64,000 bases of DNA from Stenocarpella maydis (GCA_002270565.1 NQMI01000010.1:280396-344395); one strand, 5' to 3'; positions 45,707-56,875 are shown, counted from the first letter of the stretch. Numbers and translations: made by a program. The notes: generated by a model not told the origin, from the sequence alone.

Positions 45707-47505
45707 GGTGTCTTCGAAAGAGCATAGAGGAAGAAGGGTGGGTAGAGTGCCGGCGTGCTGGTACACAAGCAGACAGGTGGCGGCTTCATATATAGATACG
45801 CACACGGGTCTCCTGCGTCAGTCTCGTGGGCGAGAAAGGGAGCGTGGTCCAGGAAAGACACGCAGGTGGCGACGCTGATCGGAGGAATGGCGTCAAGACG
45901 TTGAAAGAGGGCACACCAAGGGGGGTGGGTAGCCCCCGATACCCACGATCGCAGGTCCAACGACAGACAGGCCAAAATAATAGCGGCGGCAGCAGCGGTA
46001 GCGGCAGGAGCAGAAACACGCCAGAAACCATACACCACCAGACACACAAGCATTCAGCCCGGGACGGTTTGGTGCGGACGGGAAGTCAGGCAAGTCATTA
46101 CGTCCCTCAGCCAGGTGTCGACATCATGACGCTGGCTGGCCACAGACACGGTGACAGCCAGACCAGTTGTCAGGCGCGCTGTACGTCTGCACGCCGTACG
46201 GGAGCACCCGCGGCAGCGCAGAACAAGAAGCGTCGACGATCCGGATGTCCAATCCATTCCATTCCTGGGGCTCCAATTTCCCAGCCATTGGATGCCGGAC
46301 TCCGGTCCCCGGTGAGGTCAACGCTACGCTGTCCCCCCAGGGATCAGCGCCATCGTGGCCGTGGAGTGCCCGTGTCTGCGTGTACCGTATGATATGCTCG
46401 CTCGCGCGATGACAGCGGGCCGTCCTTGCCCTCCCAGCCGAGCAGAAGTCCAGACCAATCTACCACGGCGAGCTGGAGGAGGAGGGGGGCCTTGGAAAAG
46501 CCCCACTGTGCCCTCTCGCCAAAGAGCTGCCATCATGGGCCACAGATCTCTCCTGGTGGAGCATGACAGGTGCATCTGCTTGGGCGCCGACACCGAGGAG
46601 TAGCACTGGACGAGCAGCCGGCCGCGGTCATGTTTCCCAGTGGGACAGAGGCCGACCCGGACGATGGTATCGTGTGGGCGGAGCTGTTGCCGGCGCACAT
46701 GCAAGCGATAGCGGACAAGGAAACAGAGGACAACCGACAAGCGATACAGGCCAGAGGACGAGCGAGCGGCACGTCACCCATGGGCCGGCAGAGAGAGAGA
46801 GAGAGAGAGAGAGGTTGCGAGGCGCATTCCAGAGCGAGGCTGTCGTTGTTTGTGGCCGATCATTTCCCGACCTGTCTCGAAACGACGACGACGTTGATTT
46901 GGCCGCTGACAAGGTTGGGGAGAGAGGTGAGACCTCCGTGGATCCTGGGGAAAGGAATCAGTCCGATTAGCACCGAGACCGCCCTGGCCGTGGAGGTGTG
47001 TGACAGGTATACTCCGTACATACTAGGTAATAGCACGAGATGCTGTGGCCAGGCCACGACGTCCAGGGATCATCCCCAGGAGGAGGCTGCAGGAAAGGCG
47101 GAGCACAAGGTAAGCTCGAGGCAAGGTGAAGGCGGGTGGGACCGCGGAGGAGGAGGCCAAGGTAGCCAGCAGCCCTCTTGCCGTGGGGGTGTGCAGGGGG
47201 TGCTTGTCTCGAGAGATGCCGAGGCAGTCCACAGCCGCGGGGACGATGGCCTCGGCCATAAGCTTCATCCAAGCCCTTCATATCTGACCTACCTGTCAGA
47301 CTGTTTTACATGTCCGAAAGGTGATCTTTGTATATCCCTTATTCGTATCGGTGTCTCAGAAGACTCCCCCCCCCCTCCTGATCCCACGACCCGCTTAGTG
47401 TAGGTAACACAGCTATCGCTTCGCATTCGTCTTGCTGTCGATAACTGCTTATATCCCATCAAGCGGTACCAGTGCCCTGTGACCAAGACCTCCCTGTCCG
47501 TCAGG
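45707..47505. other. Divergent intergenic region with GA repeat
   Basis: Between the starts of the MFS gene and the isomerase gene. Open frames are frequent but shuffled and unrecognised. A (GA)n microsatellite lies at 46790-46813. Confidence 0.45.
46790..46813. repeat. (GA)n microsatellite
   Basis: Twelve GA units in the 5' region shared by the MFS and isomerase genes. Confidence 0.9.
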
Positions 47506-48644
47506 ATGCAGAACTCAGTCATATCCGTCGAATACAAGGGCCGGGTCGCCACCATCACGATAAGCAACGAGAAGAAGCTCAACGCCCTTAACGGGCAGCA
47601 GTACTATGACATAGCAAAGGCGCTGCGCGAGATCGCGACCCACGATGAGGTGTACATCACCGTCCTGCTGGCCAAGGGCCGCTTCTTCTCTGCGTATGCT
47701 CCTTGTCTCACCTGCTCCCCTCGTCTCTCATTCCGCCATCCGGCAGGCCATCATGCTCATACCCGCCCCCTTGGTCGGCCTGGCTCACCCTCTCCCTCTC
47801 TGTCTGTGACACGCACACACGCACACGCACACGCACTCACTCACTCTTGTACTCTCATCTCGTTCTTTCAGCCCACATGACCAAGAGGCGGTTTCTCCTC
47901 TCCCCCAAAGCAGTCCGGGACCAAAAGTTGACATCATCTGGTGCCCCGCAGCGGCGCCGACGTCTCGATATCCAAGCAGACGCCCGAGGCCGAGACTGAC
48001 GTCCGACATTACTGGATGCGGTCTTTCCTGGCCTCCAACCTCAACATAACCCAGGCTTTCTACACGCACCCCAAGATCCTCGTCGTGGGCCTCAACGGGC
48101 CCGTCGTGGGCCTCTCGGCCGCCATCGTCGCCCACGCCGACTTCATCTACTGCGCGCCCCACACCTTCCTGCTCACGCCCTTCAGCTCCCTCGGCCTCGT
48201 CGCCGAGGGCGGCGCCTCGCGCGCCCTCATGCAGAGGCTCGGCCCGGCCAGGGGAAACGAGGCCCTCATCATGAGCAAGCGCATCACCGCCGAGGAGCTC
48301 GAGCGCGCCGGGTTCGTCAACGCCATCTTCCAGACCGCGCCGGGCGAGGACGCCAAGTTCCGGGACCTGGTCCTGCACGAGGTCGAGGAGCGCCTCGGCC
48401 CCCACCTCAACGGGGACAGCTTGCTCGGGATCAAGAAGCTGATTCGCCGGCCCGAGCGGGACGTCATGGACGTGCAGAATGCGAGGGAGGTGTTTGATGG
48501 GCTGGACAGGTTTGTCGCTGGCATACCCCAGGCAAGTTCACACCTCAAGTCAGGTTCGTCCCGTTCAGGTTGCTGACAGTTGCTGCTCTCGACCAGGAAG
48601 AGTTCAGGAAGCTCGCAGCGCGCGAGAAACGGCATAAGTTATGA
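47506..48644 (+). CDS. eci1: Peroxisomal enoyl-CoA hydratase/isomerase (ECI1-like)
   Basis: Exons 47506-47693, 47952-48531 and 48597-48644 give 271 aa. The crotonase fold is evident: I-T-I-S-N-E-K-K-L-N-A-L, then F-F-S-A-G-A-D-V (oxyanion-hole segment made across the first junction), then V-G-L-N-G-P-V-V-G-L-S-A-A, then F-S-S-L-G-L-V-A-E-G-G-A-S. The Glu in V-A-E-G-G matches the catalytic Glu of delta3,delta2-enoyl-CoA isomerases. Exon 3 encodes the end ...R-H-K-L, a PTS1-type signal, so the enzyme should act in peroxisomal beta-oxidation of unsaturated fatty acids. Intron 1 is long (258 bp) and contains a CA repeat. Intron 2 starts with GC (CAG/GCAAGT), a GC-AG intron; no GT donor nearby restores the frame. 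Retaining it would replace the PTS1 end. Confidence 0.9.
47809..47848. repeat. (CA)n-rich repeat in intron 1
   Basis: An imperfect CACACGCA array inside the first intron of the isomerase gene. It may explain the intron's unusual length. Confidence 0.8.
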
Positions 48645-48737
48645 TTTGATTTGTTCCGTGCTGGATCACCCAGGCAAACCTGGACTAGGCGAGCCAAAGA
48701 TAGACCCTGGATTAGAAACGCATCTGCGTATATACAA

Positions 48738-51335
48738 TCAGCTCAGCAGACCAAACAGCAAGCTGGTCCTCTTCCAATACTCCTGGGATGCCTTGTTCAG
48801 ACGCTGCTGTGCAGATGTGCCCGCGAGCTCCGTCTTCTCCCATACTGTCTCCTCCACCCTCTTGAGTTCATCCGAGGTTTGTGCCGTGCTGATGGAGAGC
48901 CTCAACACGGCAATATCAAAGAGCCACTGCACCAACACGTCCCTCCGTGATTTCTCGGCTGCCGCGAATTCTGCAGCCGCCTCTTCTTGCTTGCCTGTAG
49001 TTGACTCATCTCCCGCCTCTGCCTGGCTCGTTGATGAATCTTCGGCTGCCTTCGGCTTGTCAGCTGCGACCGGATGGTCAGGCCCCTCGCCGCCATTTTG
49101 CTGAGCTGCTTGGTCGGCGGGCTCAGTCGGCGGTGCGTCGTTAGCCTCATTCTTTTCCTCGGCCGTGCTCTCTTTGGTGCAATTCTCAGCCTTGTTACCA
49201 TCGGCTTCGACCGCAGGCTTCTCATCCTCAGGTTTGGCCGCGACTTCGGCGAGATGTGCTTCCAAGGCAGCCGCCCACCGGCCAGAGAGCTCCTTGCTCA
49301 CATGCCTCCGCAATACCGCGACGGCCGCAGGGCTCCACAGGTCCGTGCCGGCATCCCCCATTGCCACAGTCAGGTCACGTAGAAGCCTGAAGACGCTGGG
49401 AGACAGCGAGGTCGGCAGTTCCGGGTCACCCTCCCACAAGCTGCGCCCCACAACCCTTCTCCGCTCAAGGCCGCCGCTCGCGAAGCCCTCGACAGGCGCC
49501 GACGCGACCATGGCGGCCGTAACCTCCTGCAGCGACGGTACCATGCCCAGGCCGAAGCCCTTGACGGACTCAAGCTTTGGAAGCCGGGCTCGTATGTCCC
49601 TGAGTATTCGAAGGAGATATATTGCGATCCTCCCGCTGTTCTCTCCGTCTTTATTCGCATCCCATAGATTGGATAAGTGCTCATCCAGGTCCCGGAATGC
49701 CTTCTCCAGCGCGCTGTGCAGCCTCTCCTGCAGCTTGGTCGGGTCGTCCCTGCTGAGAGCCTGCTGCCTCTTGTCGATGGTCTCCTCGTCCTCAACCTCG
49801 TCCACGTCGTTGTCCCACCTCTGCTTCTTGAGCTGCCCCACCACCTCCTCTACGTCGTCGATGACCTGCGCCCACGACTTGTACCCGGTCACAGCCCTGG
49901 CGACGGCGTCGTTGCGGCCGTATAGCCGGTTGATGACATCCAGGGCAAAGGGCCCCGCTCCATGGTGCAGGTCCATGTCGAGCGAGCTTGTGTCCCACAG
50001 GCTGGGTTGCGCGTCCGTAACGCCCGCCTGCCAGACCTCCAGAGTCGCGGCCATCTCAGACCCGACCAGGCGCACCTTGTGCACCTTGCTGTCCAGTACG
50101 CCGGCCACGTGCGCGTTGAATGTCTCCCGCAGTCGCCCAAGCATGACGGACGGGTCAGATCCCCGCGCCTTGCCGCCGTCGCGGATCCATAGCTGCAGCA
50201 CCTCGGTCCGCAGCTCTGTTATGGCCTTGAATTCGGTGGTACGCTCTAGCGTCTTCTCAAGGCCATGCAGGAGCACCCCGCTGCCTTTAGTCGACCACTT
50301 GGTCAGCATGTCAACGGCTTGCTTGCCATCCAGGTCGTCGTGTCGAATCGAGGGCTTGTAGTCGGAGATTTCGTCGCCGCACCACCGCTCGCAGATGTCC
50401 AACCGCAGGCTTTCTAGGCCACGTAGTGATGCATCAGATAGCAGAGTCTCCTTCTTGAGGGATGAAAGGGCTTCGGTGAGTTTGCTGGGAACGAGGTACT
50501 GCACGTCGAGGATCGTCTTGGTATAGAGCTCGAGTCCTTTCACAACATCCATGGAACTTCGGTGCTCTTCGACGTCGAATACTGAGGCCATTGCGTTGCC
50601 CCGGACGTCCAAGAAGTGGCGGATGACATCGCGAGTACTACCGCCAGTTGCCAGGCTGTATGCACAGAGGGCCTTAAGGAGAAGCTCTCTGCTGGTGTCC
50701 TCGCCCACCGTCTCCAACACCCTGTCAGTGCTCCGCAGAAGTCGCTTCCTCAACTTGTCCAAGCTCTTTGTAGACGTATGCAGCGCAGCCTTGACCTCAA
50801 CCCCCGGCTTATTCTCCTCGAAGCTCTTCACCAGTAAGCCCCCAAGGACCAAGACTTTCGTAGCAGTGACAAGCCTATTGCCGTCCTGTAGTCCGGCATG
50901 CCCCTGCAGCAATCCCCCGAGAACCAAGACGCACCCAGCAAGCACCTTTGCCTTAGCGACGTCGCCGGAGTTTGCCCTCCCGAACCCATCCTCCCACAAC
51001 CCGTCCCGCTCGGCCGCGAAGCACCCCAAGCCAGCAACCTTGGCGCCGACGACGGCGCGGCCGCAGCGCGCCCCCATGCGGCCCAGTACACTCTGGGCCT
51101 CATCAACGTCGGCGCGCATGCGAACAATGGCGTCGGCGGTTCCCAGGAGCTCACGGTAGCTGCCACCGACCTGGGTGCGCAGCCGAGCCTGCTTGTCGTC
51201 GATGGCAACGTGGATGTGCTTGTGTAGGCTGCGGATCTGCGGCAGGGTGTAGGACGGGGTGCCGGCCGCCGCGGAGAAGATCTGCGACGAGGACGTCAGG
51301 CTCGAGAGGTCCGGTTCGGGGAGGTTAGAGGCCAT
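48738..51335 (-). CDS. cog1: Conserved oligomeric Golgi complex subunit 1
   Basis: A single 865-aa frame with a clean ATG (51335). The N-terminus carries the Vps51/COG pattern: a short Ser-rich lead, then L-H-K-H-I-H-V-A-I-D-D-K-Q-A-R-L-R, V-G-G-S-Y-R-E-L-L-G-T-A-D and a coiled coil to about residue 115. The body is all-helical. The C-terminus has a Glu/Ala/Lys-rich low-complexity insert (about 720-810) before a last conserved-looking helix block. COG1 belongs to lobe A of the COG tethering complex, which recycles Golgi enzymes within retrograde traffic. The stop lies only 93 bp from that of the isomerase gene on the other strand, so their 3' ends probably overlap. Confidence 0.9.
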   Translation of the reverse strand: MASNLPEPDLSSLTSSSQIFSAAAGTPSYTLPQIRSLHKHIHVAIDDKQARLRTQVGGSYRELLGTADAIVRMRADVDEAQSVLGRMGARCGRAVVGAKVAGLGCFAAERDGLWEDGFGRANSGDVAKAKVLAGCVLVLGGLLQGHAGLQDGNRLVTATKVLVLGGLLVKSFEENKPGVEVKAALHTSTKSLDKLRKRLLRSTDRVLETVGEDTSRELLLKALCAYSLATGGSTRDVIRHFLDVRGNAMASVFDVEEHRSSMDVVKGLELYTKTILDVQYLVPSKLTEALSSLKKETLLSDASLRGLESLRLDICERWCGDEISDYKPSIRHDDLDGKQAVDMLTKWSTKGSGVLLHGLEKTLERTTEFKAITELRTEVLQLWIRDGGKARGSDPSVMLGRLRETFNAHVAGVLDSKVHKVRLVGSEMAATLEVWQAGVTDAQPSLWDTSSLDMDLHHGAGPFALDVINRLYGRNDAVARAVTGYKSWAQVIDDVEEVVGQLKKQRWDNDVDEVEDEETIDKRQQALSRDDPTKLQERLHSALEKAFRDLDEHLSNLWDANKDGENSGRIAIYLLRILRDIRARLPKLESVKGFGLGMVPSLQEVTAAMVASAPVEGFASGGLERRRVVGRSLWEGDPELPTSLSPSVFRLLRDLTVAMGDAGTDLWSPAAVAVLRRHVSKELSGRWAAALEAHLAEVAAKPEDEKPAVEADGNKAENCTKESTAEEKNEANDAPPTEPADQAAQQNGGEGPDHPVAADKPKAAEDSSTSQAEAGDESTTGKQEEAAAEFAAAEKSRRDVLVQWLFDIAVLRLSISTAQTSDELKRVEETVWEKTELAGTSAQQRLNKASQEYWKRTSLLFGLLS

Positions 51336-51809
51336 TGTAACGGTATTTTGTGTCGGTAACGGCGATGGAAGTCGTGGGAGGCGGAGGGGTTGGCGGGAGA
51401 GCGGAGGCGTGGATGAAGGGGCAGCTGAGCTGCGATGGATAGAGACCGTAAGTTTCAGGGTGGGTTATTGAAATATCATGGCTTTGCGAGATTAATTCGC
51501 CTCTAATTGATCGTCAAGAGGCTTATGAGGTCGTCTTCTTGCGCATCGGCTGAGTTGTTGTCAAGGGCAGAGATGCGTGTGAGACTCGGCTTGCTGGAGC
51601 CTCAGTTGCTGTCATTTTGGCACAGGGTCGCCGAGAAACAACTGGCCGAATCGGCACCGCACCACCAGATCCTTAGCAGCTCCTGTCCCATAAGCCCCAT
51701 TTTGAGTATATCTCCGTCTTCTGTGATGGTCAAAGTCATGGCCAAATTCAGGCGCATACACTCAATGACAGTGTTCAATAATTCAATAGTAACACGAGGT
51801 ATGCCATCA
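51336..51809. other. Promoter of cog1 and 3' flank of sas10
   Basis: No gene. Both neighbours are on the minus strand. No special element noticed. Confidence 0.5.
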
Positions 51810-53672
51810 CTACAGCTTGACGCTCTTGATCAGACCCGTCTTGATACCGGTCGTCTCTCCCTGGTATCCGCCCTTGCCCTCGCCTCCCTGGTACGTGGCC
51901 TTCATGCTCTTGAGCTTCTTCTGCCTGTCCTCGTACTTCTTCCTCTTTTTTACTCTCGAGTTGCGTACCTCCTTCTTCCTCTTGGGTGCCAGGCCCTTGT
52001 TCTTCTCTATCTGGTAGTTGATCTTTCTCTTTCCGTCCGGACCAACCGTCTCCACCTCTACCACGCGATCTCTCACACTGGCAGCTGCCAGTGCCTCCTT
52101 GCGCGCGGCCTTGTCATCCTTCTTGGACTTGGTCCTGTGCGCTATCATGTCGTAGTAGTCGTCCTCCTCGCCTCTCACCTCCTTGGCCACGGCCTCATCT
52201 CCGCTGCTGTCATCACTGCCCAATTCTGTGCCGTGCTTGGAGTCCTTCTTGCCCCTCCTTTCAGCCTCCGCGTTGAGTCTGGCTGTGCGATCCTTAAGAC
52301 GCTCGCGGTAGGGAATATCTGCGTCACCACCAGCGTCGCGACCTGCGTCAGCGCGGCGGCTGGCCTTCTGCACGATCTGCGATGTGTAGAAGCGCAGACT
52401 CTTCTTCTTGGCGGCCTTATCAGCAGCAGTTCGTGCGTCCAGGGCCTCCTCTTCGCCAAAATCGGAGTGATCATCATCTTGTGCCTGTGTGACAGCCTTG
52501 ACTCTCTTCGACTTCTTGTGCCCGGAGAGGAGCGTAGAAAGATCAGCAAGGGATTCCTCGACCTCCTTGGCTTTGGCGAGTCTCTCCTTCTCTGCCTTCT
52601 TCTTCTTCTTCTTTCGGTCGGCTTCGGCCTTCAGAGCCAGCTTGGATTTTTTGACAGGCCTGACTTCATCTTCACCCACCGAGATGTCCTCCTCAGCAGA
52701 AATATCTATCTCTGATTCTTCGCTCAAGGCGCTGGCCGCCTTGAGGTCCCGAACCTTCTGCCATGCTTGCCGGCAGCTCACCAGCGTCTCCATGACCTCG
52801 TGATCCCGAAGCTCCGCTGGGTTGAGTGAGACTGTTGGCGCACCTGCATCTCGCGAAGGAGATGTCAGGATAGCGAAGTAGCTGGCGAGAGAGGCTACGT
52901 AGCAGCCTAATATCCAGTGCCTGACCGTCTCTAGCGACTGGGCGGGCTTTCCCTCGGCCTCGTTTTGCAATTGGGCAAGCTGTGGCTGCAGTCTCTCGAA
53001 CTCTTCAACGAGTGGTACAAATTCGGGATACCTCGCTTGCAGGGTTCGATACCTCTCATTCGCGTCCATGTCTTCCGTGACCTCGATGTCCTTCAGCTCC
53101 TCAGTGACAACGTCAGCCCCCTCCTCGGGCCCCTCCGCTGGCGCCGCCCATTCGCCCTCGTCGAAGATGAAGTCAGCTTCGTCCATCTCGGCTAATTTCT
53201 TCTTTTGAAGTCGCTTGGCTTCCTGCTCCTCCGCGAGGGCGTCGGCCTCGGTCTCGATGGCATCGGCATTGTAGTACTCCTGCTTGGAGTCGCCCCACCA
53301 GCCATCGTCGCCCTCCTCGCCGCCGGACTGCTCCTCATCATCGCCCTTCTTCTTGTTTTTTTTCGCCTGCTTCTTCACTGCCTTTTGCAGTTCCTTGTAT
53401 TCGGCTTCCACGTCGGATTCAGATTCACTCTGGCCGTCGTCGAGCACCTCCTCGTCGGAGGGCTCTAGAAATTCGTCTAATCGATCTTCTGTCCTTGGGC
53501 GCTTGGATCGGGGCTCATCCTCGAGCATTATCTTGTCTTTGTCAAGAAAGTATTGCTCCTGGTCATCGGCAATGTCTTCGTAATTGCGAATTGCAAGGCG
53601 TGCCTCGGCGGGGTCGACATCTTTGGGACCTGATGGCCCTGAGGCGCGTGGGGCCTTCCTCTTCTTGGCCAT
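51810..53672 (-). CDS. sas10: Small-subunit processome protein SAS10/UTP3
   Basis: A single exon of 620 aa from M-A-K-K-R-K-A-P-R-A. The in-frame ATG at 53834 would add 54 residues without family character and lies in the leader. The protein is very acidic and Lys-rich. Its N-terminal third has E-D-I-A-D-D-Q-E and W-W-G-D-S-K-Q-E-Y-Y-N-A-D, a hallmark of Sas10/Utp3. A central helical Sas10/Utp3/C1D domain (about residues 230-330) follows, then Lys-rich coiled coils. The C-terminal Sas10 domain has R-K-I-N-Y-Q-I-E-K-N-K-G-L, then K-R-K-K-Y-E-D-R-Q-K-K, then Y-Q-G-E-T-T-G-I. It works in the nucleolus in 18S rRNA maturation. It shares a 475-bp divergent promoter with the sphingolipid reductase gene. 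Confidence 0.95.
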   Translation of the reverse strand: MAKKRKAPRASGPSGPKDVDPAEARLAIRNYEDIADDQEQYFLDKDKIMLEDEPRSKRPRTEDRLDEFLEPSDEEVLDDGQSESESDVEAEYKELQKAVKKQAKKNKKKGDDEEQSGGEEGDDGWWGDSKQEYYNADAIETEADALAEEQEAKRLQKKKLAEMDEADFIFDEGEWAAPAEGPEEGADVVTEELKDIEVTEDMDANERYRTLQARYPEFVPLVEEFERLQPQLAQLQNEAEGKPAQSLETVRHWILGCYVASLASYFAILTSPSRDAGAPTVSLNPAELRDHEVMETLVSCRQAWQKVRDLKAASALSEESEIDISAEEDISVGEDEVRPVKKSKLALKAEADRKKKKKKAEKERLAKAKEVEESLADLSTLLSGHKKSKRVKAVTQAQDDDHSDFGEEEALDARTAADKAAKKKSLRFYTSQIVQKASRRADAGRDAGGDADIPYRERLKDRTARLNAEAERRGKKDSKHGTELGSDDSSGDEAVAKEVRGEEDDYYDMIAHRTKSKKDDKAARKEALAAASVRDRVVEVETVGPDGKRKINYQIEKNKGLAPKRKKEVRNSRVKKRKKYEDRQKKLKSMKATYQGGEGKGGYQGETTGIKTGLIKSVKL

Positions 53673-54147
53673 ATTGGTATTGTGAGTAAGGCAGGGCAGG
53701 GCAGTGCTTGAATTGGCCTGGCCGAGGAGACTAAGAAATGAAAGCGGCACTGGGTATTTGCATGCGTTGGATTGTATGTAGAAAGATGCCTTGAGCGCAT
53801 TCCCAGAATTTTTTTTGGAGGAGCCGGGGTCCATCAGAGCTTATCAGTGCGATAAGACAGCTCCCGCCACTGCGGTGGTACAACGGACAGGGATATTTAC
53901 TGATCCTAGCTGATCCCCTACAATTTCACGACAAACCACAGGTAAGCCAATTAATTATATTGTTGTACCACCTCACATAAATTGACCTCCCATGGACCCC
54001 AATCAGCCGGAGCTCTTCTTCTTTCTCCCTTCCTCTCTTACTCGAAAACCACAGCTGCAGTAGCTACTGACTCCTAATACTCGGCTTCATTGCCCAGCTC
54101 ACCTCAGACCCCACTACCTCGCAATCTTCCTGCCCTGGGGCTGAGAG
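53673..54147. promoter_or_regulatory. Bidirectional promoter sas10/tsc10
   Basis: 475 bp separate the two ATGs on opposite strands, so both promoters and leaders must fit here. It is CT-rich before 54148. No specific site is assigned. Confidence 0.5.
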
Positions 54148-55316
54148 ATGAACTACATAACTTCTTTGGAAACCCCACACATCAGCATCGCAGCTGCTGG
54201 TGTGGCTATTGCGCTCCTCATTGTCAGCATGGGACTCTTTGGGAAAAACAAGATGCCTGTCGAGGGCAAGGTATGGCATTCATCCTGCTATTTACTCGCA
54301 TTGTGCACCACTGACCAGGAAGCCAGACCGTCCTCATCACAGGAGGCTCTGAAGGCATGGGGTTGAGCGTGGCACGGCAGCTAGCAGCCAAAGGAGCAAA
54401 CATCATAATCATTGCGCGCAGCCAACAGAAGCTGGATGCTGCTCTGACGGAGATCAAGGTTAGTCATGGCGGTGCTCCCGGGGCGTGCCCACATGAAACT
54501 GACCCTTCTGTTCCTCGGTATCAGGCCGCCGCCAAATCCCAATCCCAACGATTCCATGCTATATCTGCCGATGTTTCCGAGCCAGGCTATGCTGCTGGTA
54601 TTGTCTCACAGGCCACGGCCTGGAATAACGGCCAGACCCCAGACATTGTGTGGTGCGTCGCGGGCATGTCAACCCCCATGCTATTCCACGAGGAGGGAGC
54701 CATGGAGGAGATGCGCCGCGAGATGGGCGTCAACTTCTGGGGCGCGAGCGATATGGCTCATGCTATTCTCAGGGAGTGGTGGTCTCCCAGCCACAAGTAT
54801 CCTAACGAGCCCAAGCATCTCATCTTCACCGCGTCCGTGCTAGCACTGTGCGCCATCGTGGGCTACTCACCCTACAACCCGACGAAGTGGGCGCTGAGGG
54901 GGCTGGCCGATACCCTGACTCAAGAGGCGATGCTCTACCCAGACCAGCCAGTCAAGGTCCATGTCGTATACCCGGGCACGATCCTAAGCCCCGGGTTCGA
55001 GCGGGAGCAGAGGTCAAAGCCGGATATCACGATGGAGCTCGAGAAAGATGACCCAAAGCTGACCCCGGACCAGGTCGCCGAGAGGGCGATCGTGGGCTTA
55101 GAGGCTGGCAAGCATTTTGTCACAGTGGGTGTGCTTGGCGAGCTGTTGCGCTGGGGAGTCATGGGAGGATCGCTGCGGAATAGCTGGATCGTCGACACGC
55201 TCATGGCGTGGCTCATGGCGCCTGTATGGTTCATCGTGCATCTAGTGGTGCACGGCCAGATCAAGGCCTTTGCAAAGAAGCATGGGCACCCGAATACATA
55301 CCCCAAGAAGGTCTAG
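54148..55316 (+). CDS. tsc10: 3-ketodihydrosphingosine reductase
   Basis: Exons 54148-54270, 54327-54458 and 54525-55316, all phase 0, give 348 aa. The N-terminal helix S-I-A-A-A-G-V-A-I-A-L-L-I anchors it in the membrane. Next come T-V-L-I-T-G-G-S-E-G-M-G (NADPH-binding loop), S-A-D-V in strand 3, and the catalytic Ser-Tyr-Lys set: T-A-S-V-L-A-L, then Y-S-P-Y-N-P-T-K-W-A-L-R-G-L. Y-P-G-T-I-L-S-P-G-F matches the KDS-reductase subgroup of short-chain dehydrogenases. The C-terminus has a second hydrophobic stretch and ends K-K-V. The enzyme makes dihydrosphingosine at the ER, the second step of sphingolipid synthesis. Introns are 56 and 66 bp. Divergent from sas10. Confidence 0.93.
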
Positions 55317-56875
55317 GCCTCCCATTGTGGCTGCAGAGACGTCACTAGATTCAATGGTGGCATGCTGGGATGGATTTATCAATCAGAGAGATCTAGCGAG
55401 AATGTACCATTTTCCTTGTGTCCATATCTGACTGATTCTGAAGTTTGAGCCAGACCAATTCATCGACTCTACAGCAATTTGACCTGCAAATCTTTGATTG
55501 ACGGAATTGAGTGGGAAGGCAGGCCCATCCCATCATTACTATGACGCTGAGCAACCTTTCGTAGTGGTGTCTTGCTCGCGAACCCTGTATAATGAATGTA
55601 ACTCTCCATCCTATGCTGGGGCCCAGGACACTCGCAACTTAGAATCAGCCGGCCCACCAGAAGAAGAACTATATGGAAAAGCCTCTTTTGCCCTGTGGTT
55701 GCACGTAATGGTGTGTCCACTATTCTGGTATTAGGCACCCTTGATCATGTTCGCTGCCTTCTCCGCTACAGCATATACCGAAGACAGAATTTGCCATGCG
55801 GGATGACTGGAATACACTAGCATCAACAGCACGGAGGCACGCCGTGCGCTGAGCCAGCATAGCTCCGCATCTTTTCCCTTGGGTCAACGGTGGCTAGGTT
55901 GCTGTAGCCGCCGATTGAGGTGCCCGAGGATAAATCTAATATAACGGTCCCGAATTAGACTATAGTGGGCCTAAATATTGCGGCAGCCATACGTGGTAAC
56001 CATTTTATGTCTCGCTATGTCGTCTCACGCGATAGATGCCGTAGATTTGCATGGCACCGAGAATAACTCAGATCGAGAGACAGAATCAATTTGCGCAATT
56101 ACCTCCATTTGTGGCCTTTCCACGCCTTGTGCAGAGGATTCTGTACAACCGCCAAGAGAAGGAGGGGGGACACCTGGATAAGACCTGGTAATTACTCGTC
56201 CTTGATCCATAGAAGCTCACGGGTGGCCTGATCCGGCGGTGGCACAAGACTGTACGCCTTCTTATTCGACGGGGCCAAACTGGCCCAGTCCTAATCCGGA
56301 TTACGATCGAACTCGGCCTGGGCTGGGGCAATGAAAGCCTGCCAATTGATGGCTGAAGAGGCCATCTAGGGTCTTATCCTGGGGCTCTCGGATCCTCGGC
56401 ATTAGAGACCAAACCTCAAATAGATTGACAGGTTCCGATCGACAAGGTGATTAAGAAGAAAAAAGTCCGTCTGCCTCCAGTCTCACGGGCTGCATTACAT
56501 CGATGACAATCATGTTTACCTGCCAGGCGGTAGAGTCCGAGCCTATGAGGGATGCCCATAACGCTAGGCTGGTGACCCGAGGGTCGGCAGTGAGGTCTTC
56601 GTTGGCCTCGAGTACGAGGACATTAACCGCAGAGTTTTCAGACGGTTGGCTACAAGACAGGAGATTCCACTCCCAATGGTGATTTAGTCAGGTGAGAAGG
56701 CGGCCATCAAGAGTTGTATATATCTTCAAAGGCCAAGACGAGCAAGAATGATGAAGACCAGGAGAAGCAGGTATATACCAGAAAGGAACAAAGACAATGC
56801 AACCAACTTGGGAGAAGTTTCTAAGGTTGAATTCTCGACGAGCTGAAGCAACACATAGTGTGATATCCGAAGGCT
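55317..56875. other. 3' flank of tsc10 up to the retrotransposon border
   Basis: No gene supported. Composition stays mostly balanced to about 56870. Fragments at 56200-56870 look like decayed coding sequence, but I could not match them to a family. The retrotransposon LTR starts at 56876. Confidence 0.4.

Noticed and set aside
49165..50361. Plus-strand ORF of 398 codons
   Set aside because: Antisense of cog1; Ser/Arg-rich with no recognisable protein.
51507..52715. Plus-strand ORF of 402 codons rich in Leu/Val, resembling membrane segments
   Set aside because: It is the complement of Lys/Glu/Asp codons of sas10, which always reads as hydrophobic; not a real membrane protein.
53673..53834. 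Upstream in-frame ATG for sas10
   Set aside because: The extra residues lack family character, while M-A-K-K-R-K is the expected basic start.
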